Assembly: GCF_019793435.1 (NCBI RefSeq)
Contig: NZ_JAILYH010000004.1
Span: 310,001-374,000, forward strand
DNA: 64,000 nucleotides
Direction: 5' to 3'
Origin: Rhizobium redzepovicii
Lineage (GTDB): Bacteria > Pseudomonadota > Alphaproteobacteria > Rhizobiales > Rhizobiaceae
The notes beneath the pieces were generated by a model. That model searched no databases, was not told the origin of the DNA, and worked only from the letters and a program-made list of their open reading frames with translations. The translations under genes and the position numbers were made by a program. Shown here piece by piece: positions 42,669 to 53,747 of this stretch (position 1 is the first letter of the stretch; the number at the start of each line of letters is the position of its first letter).

Positions 42669-43148
42669 ATGTTCGATATTCTGTGGCGCGGCTTGGCGAT
42701 CGGCGCCGGCGCAACCATCCTGATGGACCTCTGGGCGATCGTGCTCACCAAGGTCTTCGGCCAGACGGCGCCCAATTGGGCGCCGGTCGGCCGCTGGTTC
42801 TGGCATCTCCGCCGCGGCAAGGTCTTTCACGACAGCATCGCCGATGCCGAGCCCTATGCCAATGAACTGGCGCTCGGCTGGATCAGCCACTACGCCGTCG
42901 GCATTCTCTACGGCGTTATCTTCGCGCTCATCATGGGGCAGGGCTGGTTGGCCGTCCCGACATTTCTCCCCGCCTGGATATTCGGCATCATCACCGTCGG
43001 GGCAGGGTGGTTCCTGCTGCAGCCGGGCCTCGGCATCGGCTGGGCCGCTTCCAAACATCCGACCCCGAATAAGGTGCGGTGCTTCAATCTGCTGGCGCAT
43101 ACGGTGTTTGCGCTGGGGCTTTATGAGACGGCGTTGATCCTGCGTTGA
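42669..43148 (+). CDS. DUF2938 membrane protein
   Basis: A 159-residue integral membrane protein of the DUF2938 family with about four hydrophobic segments (GLAIGAGATILMDLWAIVL at the start, ALGLYETALILR at the end) and a polar loop with HDSIADAEPYANE. Function is unknown. It is divergent from the creatininase gene and convergent with the ThuA-like gene. Confidence 0.88.
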   Translation: MFDILWRGLAIGAGATILMDLWAIVLTKVFGQTAPNWAPVGRWFWHLRRGKVFHDSIADAEPYANELALGWISHYAVGILYGVIFALIMGQGWLAVPTFLPAWIFGIITVGAGWFLLQPGLGIGWAASKHPTPNKVRCFNLLAHTVFALGLYETALILR

Positions 43149-43159
43149 GATTGCCAAAA

Positions 43160-43312
43160 ACCCCTCCCCACAAGGGGGAGGGGCTAAGCTGTGGTGTCCG
43201 GCGGCGACCGAAAGCAGAGGTCGTATTGGCTGGTGCCGTTCGACGGATTGATACGATAGAGTTTATGTGAAGCGGTGCGGCATCTGAGTCCCTCCCCCTT
43301 GTGGGGAGGGGT
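43160..43312. repeat. perfect inverted pair of a 23-bp hairpin element
   Basis: A 23-nt sequence at 43160-43182 (ACCCCTCCCC, ACAAGG, GGGAGGG) reappears as its exact reverse complement at 43290-43312. Each copy has arms CCCCTCCC/GGGAGGGG-like that can fold on their own. The two copies flank about 107 nt between convergent genes. It may be a two-sided terminator or a mobile intergenic element with terminal repeats. Confidence 0.7.
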
Positions 43313-43336
43313 CTTTGTTCCCCGCGAACCGAACAA

Positions 43337-43978
43337 CTATCGCGCTGCCCAATTGGCGCCGCGGCGGAAAATCGTCTTCATCTCCGGCACGTCGAACTCC
43401 TTGGCCTGATGGCCGAGCGAGGAATAGAAAACCCGGCCCTTGCCGTATTTGCGCTTCCAGACGACCGGCATGACGACGCCGTCGATCCAGTAGGCGTGCT
43501 CGCCGGTGAATTTCGTCGTCGCCAGCACCTCGTTCGAGGGGTCGACATGCATGTAATATTGCTCCGACGTATAGGGGAAATCGGCAATCCCCTCCATCAG
43601 CGGATCGTCCGGCCGGGTGATGTTGACGGTATAGTCGATGATATTGCCGGGATGGGCCACCCACTGGCCGCCGATGATGAACTGGTAGTCGACGGAGTCG
43701 CGGAAGGCATCGCCTGCGCCGCCGTGATAACCGGCGATGCCGACGCCGCTTTCGACCGCGGCGGCGAGGTTCTTGACCTCCTCCTTCTCGATCTTCGACA
43801 TCGTCATGATCGGCACGACCAGGCTGAGATCATGAACGGAAGGGTCGGCAAGGGCCTCGGTGCCGTGTTCGAGATAGACCTTGAAGCCGTCCTCCTCGAG
43901 CATCCCCTTGATGATTTCGGCGCATTCCTGCGGCTCGTGGCCGCTCCAGCCGCCCCAGACGATCAGTGCTTCACGCAT
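43337..43978 (-). CDS. ThuA-like protein
   Basis: A 213-residue protein of the ThuA family (class I glutamine amidotransferase-like fold), associated in rhizobia with disaccharide use such as trehalose and maltose. Motifs include LIVWGGWSGHEPQE, GYHGGAGDAFRDS and HPGNIIDYTVNI. The start at 43978 (MREALIV) is preceded by GGAGGA; an ATG at 43984 is too close to it. It is cotranscribed with the Gfo/Idh/MocA gene upstream on the same strand, matching the thuA-thuB pairing. Confidence 0.86.
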   Translation of the reverse strand: MREALIVWGGWSGHEPQECAEIIKGMLEEDGFKVYLEHGTEALADPSVHDLSLVVPIMTMSKIEKEEVKNLAAAVESGVGIAGYHGGAGDAFRDSVDYQFIIGGQWVAHPGNIIDYTVNITRPDDPLMEGIADFPYTSEQYYMHVDPSNEVLATTKFTGEHAYWIDGVVMPVVWKRKYGKGRVFYSSLGHQAKEFDVPEMKTIFRRGANWAAR

Positions 43979-43995
43979 AGTCATTCCTCCTGAAA

Positions 43996-45096
43996 TTATT
44001 TCGCCAGCCGTCCGTCGACGATGGATTGCGATATGGGGGCAGGGCGCTCCACCGCCGTTGAGATCGCCACCGTCCGGCCGGTCTCAGACGCAGTGTGGAA
44101 CGCTTCCATGACCTCCAGCACATGCAGCGCCAGATCGCCATTGGCGCGATGCGGCCGGTTGGAGCGGATCGCATGCGCCATGTCGGCGACGCCGAGCGAG
44201 CGGTAATTGCCATCGGCATAGGGAGATGTGAGGGGCTGATCCTCGAATTGGCCGCCCTTGCGCAGATATTCGACAGGGCCTTCAAATCTGTTGGGATCGG
44301 GCACAATAAGCGTGCCCTCGGTGCCGTAGACCTCGAGCGGCACATGCTTGTGGCCGGCGACGTCGAAGCTCATGGCGATCTGGACGACGGCACCGCCTGC
44401 AAAAGCCATCATGCCGGTGACATGGGTCGGCACGTGCACGGGAATGCGCTCGCCGTTGCGCGGCTCGCTTGATATCAGCCGTTCGGGCCGCGGCGTCGTC
44501 GCAAAGCCCGCCACTTGAGCGACCGGCCCGAGAAGATTGACGAGGTCGGTGATGTAATAGGGACCCATGTCGAGCATCGGCCCGCCGCCCAATTCGTAAT
44601 AGAAGGCCGGGTTCGGATGCCAGCGCTCATGGCCCGGGCACATGAAGCTCGCCGAGCCGCCGACCGGCTGGCCGATGACGCCCTGGTCGATCAGCGCGCG
44701 CGCCGTCTGATGACCGCCGCCGAGGAAGGTGTCGGGGGCTGCGCCGATGCGCAGATTCCTGGCCTTGGCGGCCTCCGCCAATTTTTTCCCTTCCGCGAAA
44801 TTAATCCCCAGCGGCTTTTCCGAATAGGTATGTTTGCCGGCCTCGAGCGCCTGCAATGCCACGGCAACATGGGCTTTGGGGATCGTCAGATTGACGATGA
44901 TTTCGACCTTGGGGTCGGCGAAAAGCTCCTCGACCGTTCTGGCGGGAACATTGAATTCACGCGCCTTGGCTTCCGCCAGTTCCCGGTTGAGATCGGCGAC
45001 GCCGCGGATGTCGAGAATGGGAAAGGACGCCATCGCTTTGAGATAGGCGCCCGAAATATTGCCGCATCCGATGATGCCGATACCGACTCTTTCCAT
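43996..45096 (-). CDS. Gfo/Idh/MocA-family oxidoreductase (ThuB-like)
   Basis: NAD(P)-dependent sugar oxidoreductase of 366 residues with an N-terminal Rossmann fold (GIGIIGCGNISGAYLKAMA) and the catalytic SEKPLG motif. A C-terminal alpha/beta domain with the HWxPxPAFYYE-type substrate region follows. ATG at 45096 with GGAGG 6 nt upstream. It sits with a ThuA-like gene and a ROK regulator next to a sugar importer. A keto-sugar or disaccharide oxidation role is likely; the substrate is unknown. Confidence 0.9.
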   Translation of the reverse strand: MERVGIGIIGCGNISGAYLKAMASFPILDIRGVADLNRELAEAKAREFNVPARTVEELFADPKVEIIVNLTIPKAHVAVALQALEAGKHTYSEKPLGINFAEGKKLAEAAKARNLRIGAAPDTFLGGGHQTARALIDQGVIGQPVGGSASFMCPGHERWHPNPAFYYELGGGPMLDMGPYYITDLVNLLGPVAQVAGFATTPRPERLISSEPRNGERIPVHVPTHVTGMMAFAGGAVVQIAMSFDVAGHKHVPLEVYGTEGTLIVPDPNRFEGPVEYLRKGGQFEDQPLTSPYADGNYRSLGVADMAHAIRSNRPHRANGDLALHVLEVMEAFHTASETGRTVAISTAVERPAPISQSIVDGRLAK

Positions 45097-45130
45097 GAAT
45101 TCCTCCATCTGATCGTGATTGTGACACCCG

Positions 45131-46330
45131 TCAGAGTGCCGGCCCGGTGGTGCTCCAGGGCGATTCGTAGAGTTCGTAGAGCGCCACCGCAGCGGCACCC
45201 TGAGCCCAGAAATCATCGCTCGAATCGTCGAAGACGAGTTCGCTCACGCCCTTCAGTGAGGGCGGAATGGCAAGCGCATAGGCATCGCGCAGGCTGTTCA
45301 AAAAGGGTTCGCCGAGCGCCAGGCTCGACCCGACAAGGATGACGCGCGGCGGCGCAAACAGCGTAACGATATTGGCGATGGTCAATCCCACCGCTTCGCC
45401 GGCGCGGATGGCGGCGCCGATCAGCCGGTCGTCATCGGCCTTGATCAGGGCCTGGGCATGAGTCATGCCGCGCCCGAGCCGGATCGCTTCGGCAAAACGC
45501 CCGTCGGCCTGCTGTTCGCCGAGGATGGCGCTTTCGCCGGCCTGGCTGAACAGCCGCACCACGCCATTCGGCCCCATGCCGAGCACGAGGTCGCCGAGAT
45601 TGTGGCTGAGACCGCCGGCGCCGCGGAACAGGCTGTTGCCGTGCAGCACACCGAGGCCCAGCGTCTGCTCCAATGAAATCAATACCATATCCTCGAGATC
45701 GCGCGCTTTGCCGAACCAGTGATGGCCAAGCGTGATGGCATGCGCGTCACTTTCGACGATGGTCGGCGTCGACAGCCGCGTCGACATCTCGGCGGCGAAA
45801 TCGACATTGGTGTCCCGGAAGATCGGGCTGCTTCTGATGTAGCCGGTGCGGTGCTCGATGACGCCGGGAAAGCCGAGGCAGACGCTGTCGACATCTTCGA
45901 GCGACAGCCCGGCATCGACGACGCAGCGCCGCACGCCGTCCTCGACCAGATCGGCGATGACGCCGATCGGCTGCCGGTCGAGGCGGATCGGCAAAGCGAG
46001 TTTCGACAGCACGTCGCCGCGGAAATTGGTGACGACGAAGACCATCCGGTTGGCGGCGATCTTGCCACCGACGACGCGGGCGGCGTCGGGATTGAGCTCC
46101 AGCGCCACACGCGGCCTGCCGCGCACCGCCTCGTTGCGGATATCGCCTTCGTGGCGCGGCAGGATCAGCCCGTCGTCGAGCAGCGAGGCGGTAATGGCGG
46201 AAACCGTGGTGGTCGAGAGTTCGGTGCGTTCGCTGATCTCGATGCGCGAGATCGGACCATGGCGCCGGATGGTGTCGAGCACGTTCAAGCGATTGATCGC
46301 GCGCATCAATTCTGGATCTGCGGTCTTCAT
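45131..46330 (-). CDS. ROK-family transcriptional regulator
   Basis: A 399-residue ROK (NagC/XylR) repressor with an N-terminal winged helix (ISRIEISERTELSTTTVSAI, about 30-49) and a C-terminal ROK sugar-kinase-like domain. A kinase-like ATP loop is not clearly intact. It is divergent from the sugar ABC operon at 46530 with a 199-bp intergenic region, and upstream of the Gfo/Idh and ThuA genes. It probably controls both directions in response to the imported sugar. Confidence 0.92.
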   Translation of the reverse strand: MKTADPELMRAINRLNVLDTIRRHGPISRIEISERTELSTTTVSAITASLLDDGLILPRHEGDIRNEAVRGRPRVALELNPDAARVVGGKIAANRMVFVVTNFRGDVLSKLALPIRLDRQPIGVIADLVEDGVRRCVVDAGLSLEDVDSVCLGFPGVIEHRTGYIRSSPIFRDTNVDFAAEMSTRLSTPTIVESDAHAITLGHHWFGKARDLEDMVLISLEQTLGLGVLHGNSLFRGAGGLSHNLGDLVLGMGPNGVVRLFSQAGESAILGEQQADGRFAEAIRLGRGMTHAQALIKADDDRLIGAAIRAGEAVGLTIANIVTLFAPPRVILVGSSLALGEPFLNSLRDAYALAIPPSLKGVSELVFDDSSDDFWAQGAAAVALYELYESPWSTTGPAL

Positions 46331-46450
46331 GAAAAACTAGCCGGCATCGTTCGTTGGGCGGAAGCCAATATTTTTAACGGGTTACGAAATAAATAGCAGG
46401 CAATCCCACGGACCTGTCAAGCACATTTGGTAAAAATAGCGGCAATTGGG

Positions 46451-46479
46451 TTGACATCCGGCAAAAGCTCCGGTGAATT
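46451..46479 (+). promoter_or_regulatory. candidate sugar-operon promoter
   Basis: TTGACA (46451-46456) followed after exactly 17 nt by TGAATT (46474-46479), about 50 nt before the binding-protein start. The -10 is only a fair match. An operator for the ROK repressor probably lies in the same region but could not be delimited. Confidence 0.45.
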
Positions 46480-46529
46480 AATCCGCATTGGGGAAAAATT
46501 GTGAGGATAGGTCCCCTGGGAGGAAAATC

Positions 46530-47834
46530 ATGAATTTTATGCTGAAGAACGCCGCTTTCGGCGGCAGGCGCATCGTATCCATGGCCGCGGCAGCCGGCAT
46601 GTTGCTGGCGGGTGCGGGTGCTGCCTCCGCGACGACGGTGGTCAAATGGTTGCATCTCGAGCTCGACCCGAAGAACGTCGCGGCCTGGGAAGACATCGTC
46701 AAGAAATACGAAGCCCAGCATCCGGACGTCGACATCCAGATGCAGTTCCTCGAAAACGAGGCCTTCAAGGCCAAGCTTCCCACGCTGCTGCAATCCGACG
46801 ACGTGCCGGATTTCTTTTTCAGCTGGGGCGGCGGCGTGTTGAAGCAGCAGTCCGAGACCGGCGCGCTGCAGGATGTGACGGCAGCGCTCGATGCCGATGG
46901 CGGCAAGCTGCGCAAGGCCTACACGCCGGCCTCGGTCGACGGCCTGAGCTTTGAGGGCAAGACCTGGGCTATTCCCTACAAGGTCGGTCTGGTCAGCTTT
47001 TTCTACAACAAGGCGCTGTTTGCCAAGGCTGGCGTCAAGGCCGAAGACATCAAGACCTGGGCTGATTTCCTCGCTGCGGTGAAGAAGATCAAGGCGGCCG
47101 GCATCGTGCCGATTGCCGGCGGCGGCGGCGAGAAATGGCCGATCCATTTCTACTGGAGCTATCTCGTCATGCGCGAAGGCGGCCAGAAGGTCTTCGACGC
47201 CGCCAAGAACGGCGAGGGCGAAGGCTTCCTCGACCCCGCCATCATCAAGGCCGGTGACGACCTTGCCGAACTCGGCAAGCTCGAGCCTTTCCAGCCCGGT
47301 TATCTCGGCGCCACCTGGCCGCAGACGCTCGGCGTTTTCGGTGACGGCAAGGCGGCGATGATCCTCGGCTTTGAGGCCACCGAGGCCAACCAGCGCAAGA
47401 ATGCCGGCGACGGCAAGGGGCTGGCACCGGACAATATCGGCCGTTTCGTCTTCCCGACGGTCGAGGGCGGCGCCGGCAAGCCGACCGATACGCTCGGCGG
47501 CCTGAACGGCTGGGCCGTCACCAAGAAGGCCTCCAAGGAAGCGATCGATTTCCTCGCTTTCCTGACGAGCGCGGAGAATGAACGGGCGATGGCCAAGGCC
47601 GGCATGTTGCTTCCCGTTGCCGTCGGCGCCGATGACGGCGTCGTCAATCCGCTGCTGGCCGAATCGGCCAAACAGCTTGCCGGTTCGACCTGGCATCAGA
47701 ACTTCTTCGATCAGGATCTCGGTGCGGCCGTCGGCCGTGTCGTCAACGACGTCTCGGTGGAAATCGTCTCCGGCCAGATGAATTCCAAGGACGGCGCCCA
47801 GATGATCCAGGACGCTTTCGAGCTGGAACAATAA
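46530..47834 (+). CDS. sugar ABC transporter substrate-binding protein
   Basis: A 434-residue CUT1-type extracellular solute-binding protein with a signal sequence ending GAASATTVVKW, family core region NPDVDIQ-like (QHPDVDIQMQF) and ligand-binding aromatic residues throughout. GGGAGG precedes the ATG at 46530. First gene of the importer operon with two permeases and the MsmX/UgpC-type ATPase. The ligand is a sugar, perhaps a disaccharide in view of the thu-like genes. Confidence 0.93.
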   Translation: MNFMLKNAAFGGRRIVSMAAAAGMLLAGAGAASATTVVKWLHLELDPKNVAAWEDIVKKYEAQHPDVDIQMQFLENEAFKAKLPTLLQSDDVPDFFFSWGGGVLKQQSETGALQDVTAALDADGGKLRKAYTPASVDGLSFEGKTWAIPYKVGLVSFFYNKALFAKAGVKAEDIKTWADFLAAVKKIKAAGIVPIAGGGGEKWPIHFYWSYLVMREGGQKVFDAAKNGEGEGFLDPAIIKAGDDLAELGKLEPFQPGYLGATWPQTLGVFGDGKAAMILGFEATEANQRKNAGDGKGLAPDNIGRFVFPTVEGGAGKPTDTLGGLNGWAVTKKASKEAIDFLAFLTSAENERAMAKAGMLLPVAVGADDGVVNPLLAESAKQLAGSTWHQNFFDQDLGAAVGRVVNDVSVEIVSGQMNSKDGAQMIQDAFELEQ

Positions 47835-47912
47835 CCGGCGCCCGCAGAGCCTTCCCGGCGCTCCAGATCCAGTGGAGCGCCGGCATTGCTGCCGACGAAC
47901 GAAAGCAGGACC

Positions 47913-48851
47913 ATGGCCAATATTTCAGTTCCCTCGATAACGACTGCCGCAAGGCCGGCACGAAGAGCCGCAAACAGCAGAAGTTCGGTCGCCCATGACC
48001 GGCTGGCGGTGCTCTTGCTGTTTCTGCCGCCGGCGCTGCTGCTCTTCACGCTCTTTGTCATCATGCCGATGGGCGAGGCGGCCTGGTACAGCCTCTACAA
48101 ATGGAACGGCTACGGCACGCCGACCGAGTTCATCGCACTCCGCAATTTCCAGGTCCTGTTCCGCAATGCGGCCTTCACCCAGGCGCTGGTCAATAACGGC
48201 CTGATCATCGTCATCTCGATCTGCATCCAGGTGCCGCTCGCCATCTGGCTTGCGACCATGCTCGCCCACCGCATTCCGGGCGTCGTCGGCTATCGGCTGA
48301 TCTTCTTCCTGCCCTATGTGTTGGCGGACGTTGCCGCCGGCCTGATCTGGCGCTTCGTCTATGATGGCGATTACGGCCTGTTTGCCGCCATTTCCAACTT
48401 CTTCGGCTTCGCCAATCCTTATGTGCTCGCCGACAAGGACCTGGCGATCTATGCCGTGCTCGGTGTCATCGTCTGGAAATATTTCGGCTTTCACATGATG
48501 CTGTTTATCGCAGGGCTGCAATCGGTCGACAAGAGCGTGCTTGAGGCGGCCGAAATCGATGGCGCCACCGGCTGGCAAAAATTCCGCTATGTCACGCTGC
48601 CGCTGCTCGGTTCGACCCTGCGCCTGTCCATCTTCTTCGCCGTCGTCGGTTCGCTGCAGCTTTTCGACATGATCATGCCGCTGACCGGCGGCGGCCCGTC
48701 CAACTCCACCCAGACAATGGTCACCTTTCTATACACCTATGGCGTCATGCGCATGCAGGTGGGTCTCGGCAGCGCCGTCGGCGTCGTGCTCTTCATCATC
48801 TGCGTAACGCTCGCCTTCGGTTACAAAAGGATCTTCATGCGCCATGACTGA
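47913..48851 (+). CDS. sugar ABC transporter permease (MalF-type)
   Basis: A 312-residue CUT1 inner-membrane permease with six or so helices (LLLFLPPALLLFTLFVIMP near the N-terminus). The EAA loop is LEAAEIDGATGWQKFRYVTLPLL. The start is the ATG at 47913 (MANISVPS). Its last 8 nt overlap the next permease gene, so the two are coupled. Works with the binding protein at 46530 and the ATPase at 49716. Confidence 0.93.
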   Translation: MANISVPSITTAARPARRAANSRSSVAHDRLAVLLLFLPPALLLFTLFVIMPMGEAAWYSLYKWNGYGTPTEFIALRNFQVLFRNAAFTQALVNNGLIIVISICIQVPLAIWLATMLAHRIPGVVGYRLIFFLPYVLADVAAGLIWRFVYDGDYGLFAAISNFFGFANPYVLADKDLAIYAVLGVIVWKYFGFHMMLFIAGLQSVDKSVLEAAEIDGATGWQKFRYVTLPLLGSTLRLSIFFAVVGSLQLFDMIMPLTGGGPSNSTQTMVTFLYTYGVMRMQVGLGSAVGVVLFIICVTLAFGYKRIFMRHD

Positions 48852-49692
48852 TACGAGCTCTTCCATCCGCATGCGCGCATCGACCCGCATCTACCTCTAC
48901 GTGTCGCTGACCCTGATTGCCGCCATCGTGCTGATCCCGCTGCTGACGACGGCGCTTGGCGGCTTCAAGACGCTGGGCGACCTGCGCACCAATCCCTTCG
49001 GCCTGCCGACGGAATGGCAGTGGGCGAATTATACCGACATTCTGTTCGGCGAGCGCTACTGGCTGCAGATCGGCAATTCGCTGATCATTGCAGCGCTCAC
49101 CGTGCTGCTGACGCTGATCGTCTCGTCGATGGCGGCCTTCGCCTTTGCCCATGTGCGCTTCTTCGGTTCGTCCTTCCTGCTCAATTATTTCCTGCTCGGC
49201 CTGATGTTTCCGGCAGCGACCGCGATCCTGCCGCTGTTCATCCGCATCCGCGATCTCGGCTTGCTGAATACCTATTGGGGTGTGGTGCTGCCGCAGGTCG
49301 CCTTCGGCCTCGGCATGAGCATCCTGTTGTTCCGGAACTATTTCCGCAACCTTCCGGAAGAATTGTTTCAGGCGGCCTTCGTCGATGGCTGCGGCTATCT
49401 CCGTTTCTTCTGGCATATCTCGCTGCCGCTCTCCCGGCCGATCGTCGCGACCGTCAGCATCATCTCCTTCGTCGGCAGTTGGAACAGCTACATCCTGCCG
49501 CTGATCATGCTGAACTCGGAATCGAAATATCCCTGGCCGCTCGGCATCATGGTCTATCGCGGCGAATACGGCACGGAATGGCAATTGGTGCTGGCCTTCA
49601 TCACCCTGACCATCCTGCCGACAATCATCGTTTTCTTCGTCGCCCAGAGGCACATCATCGCCGGATTGACCGCCGGCGCCGTCAAGTCCTGA
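48844..49692 (+). CDS. sugar ABC transporter permease (MalG-type)
   Basis: A 282-residue CUT1 permease with about six helices and the EAA loop [23 protein letters not shown]. It starts within the last 8 nt of the MalF-type permease gene. Together they form the transmembrane channel of this importer. Confidence 0.93.
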   Translation: MTDTSSSIRMRASTRIYLYVSLTLIAAIVLIPLLTTALGGFKTLGDLRTNPFGLPTEWQWANYTDILFGERYWLQIGNSLIIAALTVLLTLIVSSMAAFAFAHVRFFGSSFLLNYFLLGLMFPAATAILPLFIRIRDLGLLNTYWGVVLPQVAFGLGMSILLFRNYFRNLPEELFQAAFVDGCGYLRFFWHISLPLSRPIVATVSIISFVGSWNSYILPLIMLNSESKYPWPLGIMVYRGEYGTEWQLVLAFITLTILPTIIVFFVAQRHIIAGLTAGAVKS

Positions 49693-49715
49693 GCCGAACT
49701 ATTGGAGTTGCAATC

Positions 49716-50789
49716 ATGGCATCCGTTTCACTGCACGATGTAACCAAGGCCTATGGCGCCGTCGACGTTATCCACGGCATTTCGCTTCATATCGAGGATG
49801 GCGAATTCGTCGCCCTGGTCGGTCCGTCCGGCTGCGGAAAGTCGACGCTGCTGCGGATGATCGCCGGCCTGGAAGAAATCACCGATGGCGAGATCGCGAT
49901 CGGCGGCAATATCGTCAACGCGATGACACCGCGCGAGCGCAACATCGCCATGGTCTTCCAGTCCTATGCGCTCTATCCGCATATGACGGTCGCCGAAAAC
50001 ATGGGCTTCAACTTGAAGCTCGCCGGCGTTGCCAAACCCCAGATCGAGGCCCGCGTTGCCGAGGCTGCCCGCATGCTCGATCTTGCCGAGTTGCTCGACC
50101 GCAAGCCGGCCCAGCTTTCCGGCGGCCAGCGCCAGCGCGTCGCCATGGGCCGCGCCGTCGTGCGCAATCCGGCCGTCTTCCTGTTTGACGAGCCGCTGTC
50201 CAACCTCGATGCGAAACTGCGCGTGCAGATGCGCTCGGAGATCAAGACGCTGCACCAGAAGGTGAAGACGACGTCGATCTATGTCACCCATGACCAGATC
50301 GAGGCGATGACGCTCGCCGACCGCATTGTCGTGCTCAATCAGGGCAGGGTGGAGCAGTCGGGCACGCCGCTCGAACTTTACAAAAAGCCGGCCAACCTCT
50401 TCGTCGCCGCCTTCATCGGCTCGCCGGCGATGAATATGCTCGACGGCACGGTGGAGGGTCAAAACGGCGCGCCCGCCGCCCGCCTCGAAGACGGCACAGC
50501 GATCCTTATTGCGCCCGACCGCCGGGTCAGGCCCGGCCAGGCCGTCACCATCGGCCTGCGCCCCGAACATCTCGTTCCCGGCCTGTCGGCCGGCACGCCG
50601 CTTGCCGGCCGCACCATGCTGGTGGAACCCACAGGCGCCCAGACCCATGTGGTCTTCGATCTCGCCGGCCAGCAGGTGACCGCCATCGTCGACGGTGAAT
50701 ACCCCGCCCGCTACGGCGCGGTGTTCGAGGCAAGCATCGCCAGCGACCAGGTGCATGTTTTCGACCGCGGCAGTGGCGTGGCGCTTTGA
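49716..50789 (+). CDS. sugar ABC transporter ATP-binding protein (UgpC/MsmX-type)
   Basis: ATPase of 357 residues with Walker [11 protein letters not shown]-loop [12 protein letters not shown], signature [14 protein letters not shown], Walker [15 protein letters not shown] and H-loop VTHD. A C-terminal OB-fold regulatory domain is typical of sugar importers. The start is the ATG at 49716 (MASVSLHDV), with GGAG 8 nt upstream. It is the last gene of the importer operon, followed by a strong hairpin. Confidence 0.94.
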   Translation: MASVSLHDVTKAYGAVDVIHGISLHIEDGEFVALVGPSGCGKSTLLRMIAGLEEITDGEIAIGGNIVNAMTPRERNIAMVFQSYALYPHMTVAENMGFNLKLAGVAKPQIEARVAEAARMLDLAELLDRKPAQLSGGQRQRVAMGRAVVRNPAVFLFDEPLSNLDAKLRVQMRSEIKTLHQKVKTTSIYVTHDQIEAMTLADRIVVLNQGRVEQSGTPLELYKKPANLFVAAFIGSPAMNMLDGTVEGQNGAPAARLEDGTAILIAPDRRVRPGQAVTIGLRPEHLVPGLSAGTPLAGRTMLVEPTGAQTHVVFDLAGQQVTAIVDGEYPARYGAVFEASIASDQVHVFDRGSGVAL

Positions 50790-50843
50790 TTGCTGCGCGC
50801 GTTTTGTGCGATAGGCTGTGGGCGTGATTTAACGGATGGCTGA

Positions 50844-50885
50844 CAACGACAAAACCGCCGAGCAAGCCCGGCGGTTTTGTCGTTG
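50844..50885. terminator. 17-bp perfect hairpin, bidirectional terminator
   Basis: CAACGACAAAACCGCCG (50844-50860) pairs with its reverse complement at 50869-50885 around an 8-nt loop. It sits between the sugar ATPase stop and the convergent KdgD stop. The A- and T-rich tracts in the stem suit termination in both directions. Confidence 0.8.
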
Positions 50886-50901
50886 AAAAGGTAACCCGCG
50901 A

Positions 50902-52838
<1,937 letters not shown>

Positions 52839-52863
52839 TTGAGTCTCTTTCGAAATTACACAA

Positions 52864-52882
52864 TGTCATATGACATAATATG
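52864..52882. promoter_or_regulatory. GntR-type operator in front of the UxuA-like gene
   Basis: TGTCATATGACA (52864-52875) is a perfect 12-bp palindrome, overlapping GACATAATATG (52872-52882). The latter 11-mer also occurs inside the palindrome at 53707-53719. It is about 26 nt upstream of the UxuA-like start, a position suiting repression of that gene. Confidence 0.65.
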
Positions 52883-52903
52883 AATTTCGAAGAGAGTCGA
52901 GCC

Positions 52904-53614
52904 CTATTGCTGCTCGGAGAGCATCCGATAGCGACGTTGGCTGGCCATCATATGCGCACGCATCGCCTGGCGGGCGCGCTCCGGATCCTGATCGGCGATG
53001 GCCGACAGGATTTCGACATGCTCGGCATAGACCTTTTGCAGATAGTCGCGGTCATTGGCCTCCGGCAGCGTCGGAAACTGGCCGCGGGGGATCGCTTTGG
53101 GGCCGAATTGGCGCAGCACATCGACATAGAATCGGTTGTTGGTGGCGGCGGCGATCGCCATGTGGAAGGCGTAATCCGCCTCCACCGTTTGCTGCCCGGT
53201 CTCGATCAAGTTCGCCATCCGGCGGTTGGCCTCACGGATCGCCGCCTCCTGCTCGGCGGTGCGGCGATAGGCGGCAATCGCCGCCGCTTCACCCTCGGCC
53301 GCCATGCGAAACTCCAGCAACTCAAGGGTTTCGGGGATGCTTTTGATTTCCACCGGCGTCAATGGCAGCACCGATTGAGATTTCGGATCCGCGACAAACA
53401 CTCCTTTGCCCTGGATCGGCTTGACGAAGCCGGCCGACCTGAGATCGGCGATCGCCTCGCGCACCACGGTGCGGCTGACGCCGAAGGTCGCTTCAAGCTG
53501 CGGCTCGGTCGGCAGCTGGTCACCGACCCGTAGCATGCCAGCCTCGATCTGCGCCCGCAGCTGATCGATGACCTGCTGCGCCAGTCTTTGCCGGCCACGG
53601 CCGAGTGTCGTCAT
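52904..53614 (-). CDS. FadR-subfamily GntR transcriptional regulator
   Basis: A 236-residue regulator with an N-terminal winged helix (LPTEPQLEATFGVSRTVVRE, about 34-53) and an all-helical FCD effector domain (about 90-220). These proteins typically repress sugar-acid catabolism and bind uronate derivatives. It is divergent from the oligopeptide-type importer operon and upstream of the UxuA-like gene. Operator-like palindromes lie on both sides. Confidence 0.92.
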   Translation of the reverse strand: MTTLGRGRQRLAQQVIDQLRAQIEAGMLRVGDQLPTEPQLEATFGVSRTVVREAIADLRSAGFVKPIQGKGVFVADPKSQSVLPLTPVEIKSIPETLELLEFRMAAEGEAAAIAAYRRTAEQEAAIREANRRMANLIETGQQTVEADYAFHMAIAAATNNRFYVDVLRQFGPKAIPRGQFPTLPEANDRDYLQKVYAEHVEILSAIADQDPERARQAMRAHMMASQRRYRMLSEQQ

Positions 53615-53706
53615 TTTCTGTTCCCCAATCCCATTGCACTCAAGTCTCCCGTTCGGGCCTTGTCAATCGTATCTGACTTCGATAGATCATAATACGACAT
53701 ACGGTC

Positions 53707-53719
53707 GACATAATATGTC
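53707..53719. promoter_or_regulatory. GntR-type operator in front of the importer operon
   Basis: GACATAATATGTC (53707-53719) is a 13-bp palindrome about 30 nt upstream of the binding-protein start. It shares GACATAATATG with 52872-52882. The matching pair suggests that the GntR protein controls both the importer and the UxuA-like gene. Confidence 0.65.
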
Positions 53720-53747
53720 TTCTATAGTAATTCATGGAGGAGTGACA

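Noticed and set aside
46374..47831. 485-codon minus-strand frame opposite the sugar-binding protein
   Set aside because: Covers the signal-peptide-bearing gene and its promoter; composition is that of a shadow.
49014..49715. Long N-terminal extension of the UgpC-type ATPase frame
   Set aside because: It runs through the permease gene in another frame; the ATPase motifs start after the ATG at 49716.
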